DNA of 8,026 nucleotides from an uncultured Gemmatimonadota bacterium (GCA_946479015.1 CAMLEQ010000157.1:1-8026); one strand, 5' to 3'; shown: positions 1-5,622, counted from the first letter of the stretch. Made by a program: numbers and translations. Notes: generated from the letters alone by a model not told the origin.

Positions 1-99
1 CCAGCGCCCGCGGCGCTGGTCACGATCGATGCCGGCGATCATGCTCACGACGCCGAGCACGAGCCCGAGGATGAAGATGGCGAGAAAGAGAATGCGCAT
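1..99 (-). CDS. Small membrane protein, N-terminal 33 codons only (runs off the left edge)
   Basis: The reading frame opens at ATG 99 and is still open at base 1, so only 33 residues are seen. Residues 2-24 are almost all Leu, Ile, Val, Phe, Ala and Gly (RILFLAIFILGLVLGVVSMI) and form one clear membrane segment or uncleaved signal anchor. A basic stretch (DRDQRRGR) follows and would lie at the membrane face. Third codon positions are nearly all G or C, as in the neighbouring genes, which supports real coding. It lies 84 bp downstream of the MutS-like gene on the same strand, so it may be read through from that operon or from its own weak promoter. No Shine-Dalgarno sequence is visible. I do not recognise the family from this fragment. 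Confidence 0.5.
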   Translation of the reverse strand, partial: MRILFLAIFILGLVLGVVSMIAGIDRDQRRGRW

Positions 100-122
100 G
101 GATCGGACTGGGAAGGAGCCGA

Positions 123-128
123 ATTGTA
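123..128 (-). promoter_or_regulatory. Possible -10 element for the left-edge gene
   Basis: On the minus strand TACAAT (128 to 123) matches the TATAAT consensus at five of six bases. It lies in a small AT-rich island inside very GC-rich DNA, 24 bp upstream of ATG 99. No convincing -35 hexamer is found 16-18 bp upstream, so this is only a candidate. Confidence 0.25.
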
Positions 129-183
129 TTCAATCCACGTCGTCCGCGCGACGGGAGCAGAGCGCGAAGCAGGCGCGAACGCG

Positions 184-2061
184 TCAGTGCGCCGTGGAAC
201 CGCCGCCGAGTCCGACGAGCTCCAGCAACGCAAGCGCATTCGTCGAGGTCGCCAGTCCCGGGCGCAGGCGATAGTCGAACGTCATGCGCATGACACCGTC
301 CACGCGCTCGAAGTGCTCGGTGAAGTGGACGGGGCGACTCGCTTCGCGCAGTGGTCCATCGGCGGCAAGTGTGAGGTCGTGCGTGGTCACGACGCCGATG
401 GCGCCGGCGTCCAGCAGGTGCCCGATCACGGTTCGTGCCGCGATCCGACGTTCGGCGGTATTGGTGCCGTGGAGGATCTCGTCGAGGAGATAGAGCAGCG
501 GGCGCCCGCCGGGACGCGCGCGCGCGGCGTCCACGATCTCCTTCAGGCGGCGCAGCTCCGCCATGAACAGCGACACGCCCCGCTCCAGCGAGTCCGCGAC
601 GCGGATGCTGGTGCGCACGTCGAGCACCGGCAGCCGCATGTTCGCGGCGCACACCGCGCCTCCCGCCTGCGCGAGCAGTGCGTTCGCGCCGATGGCGCGC
701 AGCAGCGTGCTCTTGCCGGACATGTTCGATCCGGTGACGAGGAGAAAGCTCCCGGGCGGTCCCACCGCGACGTCGTTCGCCACCCTGGTGGTCGCCGGGA
801 GAAGCGGGTGCGCCAGCGCGCGCGCCTCCACCACGGCCGGCGCGTCGTGGTCCGCGATCGCCGGCAGCGCCCACTCCGGGTTCTCCGCGCTCAGCGTGGC
901 GAGGGCGCCGAGCGCGAGGACCTCGTCGAGCGCCGCGAGCCAATCGCGCACGTGCGCGCCACTTCCACACCGCCAGCGCTCCGAGCGCACGCCCAGATGG
1001 AGGTCCCACTGGAGTAGCCACTGGAGCACGCCGTGCAGCATCGGCGAGTGGCGCACCTCGCTCCACACGACGAGGCGAGCGAGTCGCGCGAGCTCCGGCG
1101 CCGCTCCCCCTCCCGCCCGGACGCGAACCTGGATCTCGCGCAGACGCTCCGACTCGAAGCGAGCGCGCTCGATCAGCGCGAGCATCGCCACACGCCGGCG
1201 AAAGGGAGCGGCGCGCAGCTCCGCCGGAGGGAGTGCCGCGCGTACGCGCCGGTACCCCGCGGCGAGGAGCACGGTGCCCGCGGTGGCGGTGATCATCCAC
1301 CACGGCGCAGCGAGCAGCGCCGCGAGTTGGAGCAGCAGCAAGATGATGGTGGACGCGGTGAGCACCCGCGCCGCGAGCACGAGCCAAGGTCCAGGGCCGA
1401 TCCCCGCCGGGCGGTCGCACCACTCGACCAATCGATCCATGGTACCGACGCCGGAGGCCGCCGCGAGTCGCGCCAGAACCCCGAGCTCCTCGCGGAACGC
1501 ATCGCTCGCCGCCAGCTCCCGTACCGCGTCCTGCCTGGCGCGGATCTCCCGTGCGCTCGCCGGCGGATCGAGGAGCCACGATGCCAGGCACCCGCTCGGG
1601 CGCCCCGTCCCGGCGACATCGAGCAGACGCGCCAGGGAGGCGTGCCCCACGACGTCCAGATCCTCGGCGTAAGGGTGGCCAGGAGGAGCGACGGTGTTGC
1701 CAGGGGGGAGAGCATCCCAGTCGCGACGGATGCGAAGGAGGCCGATCTCGTAAAAGATCCGCGTCTGCTCATGGAGCAGTGCCGCGTCACGAACCCGCCC
1801 GTGGCGGTGCACCAATACCGCGAAGGCCACCATCGACGCCGCGAGCGCAACGCTCCACGCCGCCGTCACCGCGCCCGCCGTGGAGCGGACGAGTGCGACG
1901 ACAGCGACGATGATCACGACGAACAGAAGAATGCGCGCGCGGCCGATGCGCTCGCCGCGCGCGCGATACCGCGCCTCCGCGGTGGCGTGCTCCCTGGCGA
2001 GCCGGGCGTATCGCCCTTCGGCTCCGCCGGAAGTGCCGCCCGGCTCGAGCGCCGCCATCAC
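184..2061 (-). CDS. Membrane-associated MutS-family ATPase (no mismatch-recognition domain seen)
   Basis: This 625-residue protein ends in a MutS-type ABC ATPase domain at about residues 435-615. Walker A is GSNMSGKST (444-452), Walker B is LLYLLDE (522-528) followed by the MutS-like ILHGTNT, and the switch histidine lies in TTHDLTLA (559-566). Residues about 140-430 resemble the helical MutS core and clamp region. There is no recognisable N-terminal mismatch-binding domain and no Smr nuclease tail. Four hydrophobic stretches are visible: two near the N terminus (about 44-59 and 69-85) and a pair inserted in the core (about 229-252 and 255-269). It is therefore not a normal soluble MutS and is shorter than the usual 850 or more residues. 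Membrane-anchored MutS-like proteins of unknown role are known in several bacterial groups. The start is GTG 2061 or the adjacent ATG 2058; neither has a good Shine-Dalgarno. It lies 31 bp after the hydrolase gene, probably in one operon. Confidence 0.9.
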   Translation of the reverse strand: MMAALEPGGTSGGAEGRYARLAREHATAEARYRARGERIGRARILLFVVIIVAVVALVRSTAGAVTAAWSVALAASMVAFAVLVHRHGRVRDAALLHEQTRIFYEIGLLRIRRDWDALPPGNTVAPPGHPYAEDLDVVGHASLARLLDVAGTGRPSGCLASWLLDPPASAREIRARQDAVRELAASDAFREELGVLARLAAASGVGTMDRLVEWCDRPAGIGPGPWLVLAARVLTASTIILLLLQLAALLAAPWWMITATAGTVLLAAGYRRVRAALPPAELRAAPFRRRVAMLALIERARFESERLREIQVRVRAGGGAAPELARLARLVVWSEVRHSPMLHGVLQWLLQWDLHLGVRSERWRCGSGAHVRDWLAALDEVLALGALATLSAENPEWALPAIADHDAPAVVEARALAHPLLPATTRVANDVAVGPPGSFLLVTGSNMSGKSTLLRAIGANALLAQAGGAVCAANMRLPVLDVRTSIRVADSLERGVSLFMAELRRLKEIVDAARARPGGRPLLYLLDEILHGTNTAERRIAARTVIGHLLDAGAIGVVTTHDLTLAADGPLREASRPVHFTEHFERVDGVMRMTFDYRLRPGLATSTNALALLELVGLGGGSTAH

Positions 2062-2092
2062 TCAGGAGCGGCGCTCGCGCCGCGGCCGCAGA

Positions 2093-2989
2093 TCACGCGC
2101 CGAGATATTTCCTGAACCAGGCGACGGTCTTGGGCCAAGCCTGGATGGCTGCCGCGTGATTGGCGCCATTCTGTCCGCTCTGTGCGCGAAGGAATCCATG
2201 CCCGGCGCCGGCGAACACCTGATGCTCGTATGTTCGCCCGAGCGACTTCAGCACCGAGTCGGCCGGGGCGATGGTGGAGGTCACGCGCGCATCGTTCTCG
2301 CCATAGAAGCCGAGGACCGGCGCACGAACGTGCGCGAGCTCCTCGGCAGACGGCGACGTACCATAGTAGACGACCGACGCGCCGAGCTCCGGCGCGGCGG
2401 CGGCGTGCGCGAAGGAGATGCCGCCGCCCCAGCAGAAGCCGACGATGCCGTACTTCGGGAGCGCGGCCGGGAGCGCCATGCCGTAGCGCGCGGTGGCGGA
2501 GAGCCGTCGCTGAATCTCGGCGGGATCGAGAGTGCGGATCACGGCGACGGCGGAATCCACGCTCACGCTGTCCGGGCCGCCCTGCGGAACGTTCTTCCCG
2601 GTGAGCAGGTCCGGCGCGATGGCGATGAACCCATCGGCCGCGAGCTGGTCGGCGACCGACCTGACCCAGGTACTGAGGCCGAAGATCTCGTGGACGACGA
2701 CGACCACTGGCGCCTTGGTGCTGCGTTCCGGATAGACGACCCACGCCTTCACGCTGTCGTTCCCCCCGGCGGGGATCATGACCCACTCGCCATGACGCGG
2801 GGAGGCGGCGAGCCTCGCGTGGGCACCCGCGGCATCGGGGGGGATAGACGAATCGGTAGCAGCCATGGCGACGGACGCCCCCGCGGAATCACCAGAGTGC
2901 TCGTGATCGGCCGATGCGGCGCCGCTCCTGGCGCAGCCGAGTACAGCAAGGACCAGTGCTGCAACAGTTGTGCGACTCTTCGGCGTCAT
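2093..2989 (-). CDS. Dienelactone hydrolase family protein, predicted lipoprotein
   Basis: This is a 298-residue alpha/beta hydrolase of the dienelactone hydrolase family. The catalytic triad reads Cys186 in GFCWGGG, Asp233 in GENDARV and His264 in GAGHGF. The conserved HE pair after the first core strand (VVVVVHEIFGL, 95-105) is also present. The N terminus is a lipoprotein signal: basic residues, a hydrophobic stretch and Cys19 after VLG. A Gly/Ala/Ser-rich linker of about 45 residues leads to the enzyme domain. Classical dienelactone hydrolases are cytosolic enzymes of chlorocatechol breakdown; this envelope-anchored form may act on another ester or lactone, and its substrate cannot be read from sequence. 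The ATG is preceded by a good Shine-Dalgarno (GGGGAGGGTGA, 3000-2990). It begins 28 bp after the dipeptidase stop and precedes the MutS-like gene in the same operon. Confidence 0.9.
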   Translation of the reverse strand: MTPKSRTTVAALVLAVLGCARSGAASADHEHSGDSAGASVAMAATDSSIPPDAAGAHARLAASPRHGEWVMIPAGGNDSVKAWVVYPERSTKAPVVVVVHEIFGLSTWVRSVADQLAADGFIAIAPDLLTGKNVPQGGPDSVSVDSAVAVIRTLDPAEIQRRLSATARYGMALPAALPKYGIVGFCWGGGISFAHAAAAPELGASVVYYGTSPSAEELAHVRAPVLGFYGENDARVTSTIAPADSVLKSLGRTYEHQVFAGAGHGFLRAQSGQNGANHAAAIQAWPKTVAWFRKYLGA

Positions 2990-3017
2990 TCACCCTCCCC
3001 TTGTCGTGGTTCCGCGG

Positions 3018-3746
3018 TCAGCGAATCACCAGGTCGAAACGCAGCGGGTTCGGCACGTCGTACGTGAAGTGCCACCACTCCTGGTCGTAGTTGACGAACC
3101 CCTCGGCGGCCATGGCATCCAGCAGCTTCCGTCGGTTCGCGGCAGCCTCTCCGCTCGCGTTCGCCGTGTGCGCCGCCGGAGAGAACGTGTCGAACGGGGT
3201 GCCCATGTCGAGCTCGCGCCCCGTCGCCCGGTCCACGAGGGTGAGATCCACCGTCACCCCCAGATTGTGCCGGCTGTGGCTCGCGATGTAGCCATCGGTC
3301 AGGAGATCGGGGCGGTGCACGCGCTCGGTCCAGGCGACCATCCCCTCGGAGGCGCGCACCGGGCGGTAGGCGTCGAAGATCTCGAGCGAGAGCCCCCGCG
3401 GCGCGAGGTCGTGCTGCACGCGCGCGAGTGCCAGCGCCACCTCGCGCCGGAGCAGCGCGCGGTTCGCCTCGTACCCCGGGAGCGGCGCGCCGGTGAAGTT
3501 GTTCGCCGTCGCGTAGCGCAGGCGCACGATGATCGTGGAGTCGATGTCGTGGACATCCACGAGCAGGCGTCGCGCGACGCTGTCCGGTGCCACGGGGAGA
3601 TCTCCCGTGTCGACGGTAGGATAGGCCGCGGCGCCCGCGGCGGGCGCGGGGCGGAGCGTGGTGGCGCTCGAGGCGCGCGTGCCCCGCGATGCGCAGCCGG
3701 CGGCGCCGATCGCGAGGGCGATGAGGGGGATCGAGTGGAGTCGCAC
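3018..3746 (-). CDS. VanX/DdpX-type D-Ala-D-Ala dipeptidase (peptidase M15D), predicted lipoprotein
   Basis: This is a 242-residue zinc dipeptidase of the VanX/DdpX family, expected to split D-alanyl-D-alanine. The zinc and catalytic residues are visible: SRHNLGVTVD (158-167) gives His160 and Asp167, and EWWH (223-226) gives the general base Glu223 and ligand His226. Arg128 in DAYRP matches the transition-state arginine of VanX. Length is close to VanX (about 200) plus an N-terminal export segment. That segment is a lipobox, AAGC, with Cys18, followed by a low-complexity linker, so the enzyme should sit in the envelope, where it could recycle peptidoglycan dipeptides. There are no vanH or vanA homologues nearby, so this is not evidence of vancomycin resistance. 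The start is GTG 3746; an in-frame TAG, which is the hydrolase stop, lies only nine bases upstream. The site has only a distant GGAG, suggesting coupling to the preceding gene. Confidence 0.9.
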   Translation of the reverse strand: MRLHSIPLIALAIGAAGCASRGTRASSATTLRPAPAAGAAAYPTVDTGDLPVAPDSVARRLLVDVHDIDSTIIVRLRYATANNFTGAPLPGYEANRALLRREVALALARVQHDLAPRGLSLEIFDAYRPVRASEGMVAWTERVHRPDLLTDGYIASHSRHNLGVTVDLTLVDRATGRELDMGTPFDTFSPAAHTANASGEAAANRRKLLDAMAAEGFVNYDQEWWHFTYDVPNPLRFDLVIR

Positions 3747-3755
3747 GCGCGGAAG

Positions 3756-4769
3756 CTACGCTCCGGCGCTCCCCGCATCAACGCGCCGGGGTGGGGGGAG
3801 GTGCGCGGCGAGAAACTCGGCCGCGCGCCACTCCGCCCAGTAGACGGGCCTCCACGGCGTGACGCCGCTCACGAAGCCAACGTGCCCACCGCGGTCCACG
3901 AACTCCAGCTCCAGCGCCGGCGTGCGGCGCGCGATCTCGCGCACCTCGTCGAGCACGTCCCGCGGGAGAAACGGATCGTCCGCGGCGCTGAGAAGGAGCG
4001 TGGGGGTGCGAATGCCGCCGATCCAGCGGATGGAGCTCGACCGCTCGTAGTAGTCATCGGCGGACGCGAAGCCGTGCAGCGGCGCCGTGACGGCATCATC
4101 GAACTCGTACAGCGTGCGCGCGCGGTCGATGGCGTCGGCGCGGATCAGCTCGGGGAAGCGCGCGCGCTTCTCGTGCGCCTTGCGTCGGAGCGAGCGGAGG
4201 AAATGTGCCTGGTAGACGCGCGCGAACCCGCGATCGATGTGGCGGGATCCGCGCGCGAGGTCGTACGGAACGGAGATCGCCGCCGCGGCCGCGACCACCG
4301 ACGGGATCTCTCCCGGGCGCTCCCCCAGCCACTTGAGCAGCACGTTACCGCCGAGCGACACGCCGGCGAGCACGATCGGCCGATCGGGCTCGGCGCGCGC
4401 GAGGCGGCGGATCACGAAATCGAGGTCCCCCGTCTCCCCGGAGTGATAGAAGCGGAGCGACCGATTGAGCTCCGTGCCGCACGACCGGAACACCATCGCA
4501 TCCGCCGCCCACCCACGCCGGTGCGCCTCGGCGAGCAGGGTGCGCACGTAATGCGACCGGGGCGATCCTTCCAGACCATGCAGCACCACGAGCCGCGGGG
4601 CCGGCGAGGGGGCGTCGAGGCGACGCAGCTCGAGAAAGTCGCCATCGGGGGTGTCCCACCGCTCGAGTCGCGTGGGGGCGTGGGCGCGGCGCGGGATGAA
4701 CTTCCCCCAGAGCGTCCGGAGGTGCGGGCCGGGGATCCACCAGGCCGGGCGATACACGTGACCGGTCAT
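3756..4769 (-). CDS. YheT-family alpha/beta hydrolase
   Basis: This 337-residue protein matches the YheT/COG0429 family of alpha/beta hydrolases throughout. It has the N-terminal segment PAWWIPGPHLRTLWG (8-22), the oxyanion region LHGLEGSPRSHY (63-74), the family block FRSCGTELNR (94-103), then YHSGETGDLDFV (108-119). The nucleophile is Ser138 in GVSLGGN, the acid is Asp264 or Asp265 in SAADDPFLP, and the base is His296 in GGHVGF. No signal peptide is seen, so it is probably cytosolic, unlike the two lipoproteins that follow. E. coli YheT is a predicted hydrolase of unclear substrate; esterase activity is a family-level inference. It is the first gene of the minus-strand operon; its stop lies nine bases before the dipeptidase GTG. 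The ATG lacks a good Shine-Dalgarno and lies just beyond a small palindrome. Confidence 0.92.
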   Translation of the reverse strand: MTGHVYRPAWWIPGPHLRTLWGKFIPRRAHAPTRLERWDTPDGDFLELRRLDAPSPAPRLVVLHGLEGSPRSHYVRTLLAEAHRRGWAADAMVFRSCGTELNRSLRFYHSGETGDLDFVIRRLARAEPDRPIVLAGVSLGGNVLLKWLGERPGEIPSVVAAAAAISVPYDLARGSRHIDRGFARVYQAHFLRSLRRKAHEKRARFPELIRADAIDRARTLYEFDDAVTAPLHGFASADDYYERSSSIRWIGGIRTPTLLLSAADDPFLPRDVLDEVREIARRTPALELEFVDRGGHVGFVSGVTPWRPVYWAEWRAAEFLAAHLPPPRRVDAGSAGA

Positions 4770-4772
4770 GCG

Positions 4773-4787
4773 GCTCGTGTCACGAGC
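4773..4787. repeat. Short palindrome in the divergent promoter region
   Basis: GCTCGTG and CACGAGC are perfect 7-bp arms around one central base. The site lies 3 bp upstream of the YheT-like start, in the 71-bp gap shared with the divergent ArsC-like gene. It could be an operator, or a hairpin in the hydrolase leader. No strong -35/-10 pair could be placed for either gene, so its role is open. Confidence 0.35.
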
Positions 4788-4840
4788 GCGACGCGATAGA
4801 TTCCTCGCATCCCGGAAATCTCACATCTCCCGACGGCGGC

Positions 4841-5191
4841 ATGGAAGTCCAGATCTTCGGCACAAAGAAGAGCGCCGACACGCGGAAGGCGCTCCGCTTC
4901 TTCTCCGAGCGTCGCATCCGGACGCACTTCGTGGACCTCGCCGAGCGCGCGGCGTCGCTGGGCGAGCTGCGGCGGTTCGCGCAGAAGTTCGGCGTGAGCG
5001 CGCTCATCGACGCCGAGTCCAGGCGCTACGCCGAGCTCGGGCTCCGGCACGCGCGGATGTCGGATGAGCGATGGCTGGAGAAGCTGGCGGAGGAGCCGCT
5101 GCTGCTGCGGCAGCCGCTGGTGCGCCAGCAGCAGCGGCTCGCCGTCGGGCCCGCGGCCGCGCCGTGGAAGGAGTGGGTGGCGGCGGGGTGA
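4841..5191 (+). CDS. ArsC/Spx-like thioredoxin-fold protein lacking the catalytic cysteine
   Basis: This 116-residue protein has the size and pattern of the ArsC/Spx/YffB family. It has a first strand MEVQIFGTKKS, then the helix block DTRKALRFFSERRI (13-26), the strand THFVDL (28-33), a helical insert, and a C-terminal PLLLRQPLVR (86-95) that corresponds to the family's LLxRP segment. The position that is Cys in arsenate reductase and Spx, before the DT, is Ala12, and the protein contains no cysteine at all. It therefore cannot be a thiol arsenate reductase. A regulatory or binding role, as Spx has with RNA polymerase, is possible but unproven. No arsenic genes are nearby. The ATG has no clear Shine-Dalgarno. 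It stands alone on the plus strand, divergent from the hydrolase operon and followed by a strong hairpin. Confidence 0.85.
   Translation: MEVQIFGTKKSADTRKALRFFSERRIRTHFVDLAERAASLGELRRFAQKFGVSALIDAESRRYAELGLRHARMSDERWLEKLAEEPLLLRQPLVRQQQRLAVGPAAAPWKEWVAAG
5093..5140. repeat. Perfect 15-bp inverted repeat inside the ArsC-like gene
   Basis: GAGCCGCTGCTGCTG (5093-5107) and CAGCAGCAGCGGCTC (5126-5140) are exact reverse complements around an 18-nt loop. The repeat encodes roughly residues 85-100, so the protein reads LLL on one arm and QQQ on the other. In the mRNA this would be a very stable hairpin about 50 nt before the stop codon. Confidence 0.8.
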
Positions 5192-5227
5192 GCCGCGGGA
5201 CGATCACCGCGCGACCACCGGGCAAGA

Positions 5228-5267
5228 CGAAGCCCCTGGCTGTGACACGTCACAACCAGGGGCTTCG
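5228..5267. terminator. Strong hairpin, possible bidirectional terminator
   Basis: The arms CGAAGCCCCTGG (5228-5239) and CCAGGGGCTTCG (5256-5267) are perfectly complementary. After one imperfect pair (5240/5255) the inner arms TGTGAC and GTCACA also pair. On the minus strand the imperfect pair is U-G, giving an 18-bp stem with a 4-nt loop, followed by a short TCTT. On the plus strand it is C-A and the tail is not T-rich. It lies 36 bp after the ArsC-like stop and at the end of the putative minus-strand RNA, so it could end both converging transcripts. The weak T tract keeps this from being certain. Confidence 0.6.
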
Positions 5268-5279
5268 CTTCGCTGGCGG

Positions 5280-5320
5280 GTGGTGATCCGTTTCAGTTCA
5301 GCATCACCACGTGTGGTGAT
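5280..5320 (-). repeat. Three-part repeat allowing two mutually exclusive hairpins
   Basis: On the minus strand ATCACCAC occurs at 5320-5313 and again at 5287-5280, and GTGGTGAT lies between them at 5310-5303. The middle copy can pair perfectly with either flank. The upstream pairing gives a tight hairpin; the downstream one gives a 15-nt loop (5302-5288) that contains GCTGAAC. The arrangement is seen directly; a switching role is inference. Confidence 0.5.
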
Positions 5321-5531
5321 TCGGAGCACGACACCCTTTTCCGACTCGTGCGGTTTCGAATCGGTTGGTCCAGGAAGAACCCTGAACCGTCGACTGTGGC
5401 CAGCGGCCTCGCAGTCGCCCCGCCGGGGCTGAACCGTTTCCGGCGGGCATCGGCTCGCGGCGTCCCGCTCGCCGACATCGCGATGAGAAGGGAACCGCTT
5501 TCTCACGCGAGTCACGTTGAGTGACGGAGCC

Positions 5532-5560
5532 ACTATGCGGCGCCGCCGAGCGGCTGTCAA
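5532..5560 (-). promoter_or_regulatory. Sigma70-like promoter for the putative small RNA
   Basis: On the minus strand a perfect -35, TTGACA (5560-5555), is followed by a 17-bp spacer and CATAGT (5537-5532), which matches four of six -10 bases. Transcription would start near 5525, exactly at the base of the first hairpin. It points away from the ABC-F gene, and no convincing protein start with a Shine-Dalgarno follows it. Confidence 0.55.
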
Positions 5561-5613
5561 TCTTTCGCCTCCCTTTCGCAAGAGTCTGCCGGGAGTGCAA
5601 AAGTGCCCGGCGC

Positions 5614-5622
5614 GGGGTGATC
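5614..5622 (+). promoter_or_regulatory. Ribosome binding site that fixes the ABC-F start
   Basis: GGGGTGATC is a long match to the complement of the 16S rRNA 3' end (GGAGGTGATC) and lies 8 bp before GTG 5631. The frame stays open upstream to 5517, but that extension (MSDGATMRRRR and onward) looks non-coding, has no such site and overlaps the minus-strand promoter. GTG 5631 also places the first ABC strand at the protein's N terminus, as is usual for ABC-F proteins. Confidence 0.6.

Larger units (their letters stand above)
5222..5525 (-). ncRNA. Putative structured small RNA, a chain of hairpins about 300 nt long
   Basis: On the minus strand, downstream of a sigma70-like promoter, hairpins follow almost without gaps. 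H1 is 5525-5511 (GTCAC/GTGAC). H2 is 5510-5478 (TCGCGTGAGAA with TTCTCA and CGCGA, one bulged U). H3 is 5475-5450, two stems separated by a symmetric GA/GA internal loop and capped by GACG. H4 is 5447-5419 (CCCGCCGG/CCGGCGGG). H5 is 5417-5391 (CGACTG/CAGTCG enclosing GGCC/GGCC). H6 is 5388-5367 (GGTTCAGG/CCTGGACC). H7 is 5364-5341 (CCGATTCG/CGAGTCGG). H8 is 5320-5303, with an alternative pairing. The last is the terminator-like hairpin 5267-5228. In H6, H7 and the last hairpin the single imperfect pair is U-G on the minus strand but C-A on the plus strand, which favours minus-strand transcription; the top of H2 shows the reverse. It does not resemble tmRNA, SRP RNA, 6S RNA or RNase P RNA as I know them. 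Ends are estimates. Confidence 0.6.

Noticed and set aside
1..19. Perfect 7-bp inverted repeat CCAGCGC/GCGCTGG at the left edge
   Set aside because: It lies inside an open coding frame in very GC-rich DNA, where short repeats like this are expected by chance.
124..1017. A plus-strand frame starting at TTG 124 after a GGAAGGAG that looks like a ribosome site
   Set aside because: It runs antisense through the MutS-like gene, is low in complexity and matches no family; the purine-rich site is probably chance.
20..1591. A 523-residue minus-strand open frame overlapping the MutS-like gene
   Set aside because: Its translation is Arg/Gly/Ala/Pro-rich with no domain; it is a shadow frame of a GC-rich gene whose other frame carries clear MutS motifs.
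3018..3746. Vancomycin-resistance gene cluster
   Set aside because: Only a VanX-like dipeptidase is present; no VanH, VanA or sensor/regulator genes adjoin it, and the lipoprotein form fits peptidoglycan recycling better.
4841..5191. Arsenate reductase function
   Set aside because: The essential cysteine is absent and there are no arsenic genes nearby.
5341..5364. TTCGAA in a stem-loop resembling a tRNA T arm
   Set aside because: The flanking bases do not form a 5-bp T stem around a 7-nt loop, and no acceptor, D or anticodon arms or CCA are present.
5293..5478. A 61-residue minus-strand frame inside the putative RNA
   Set aside because: No Shine-Dalgarno before its ATG, no recognisable domain, and the region is explained better by stem pairing. 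A small peptide cannot be fully excluded.
5200..5525. Possible integron attC site or mobile palindromic element
   Set aside because: GTTGAGT (5516-5522) fits one attC box, but no matching RYYYAAC partner or integrase was found, and there are no target-site duplications.
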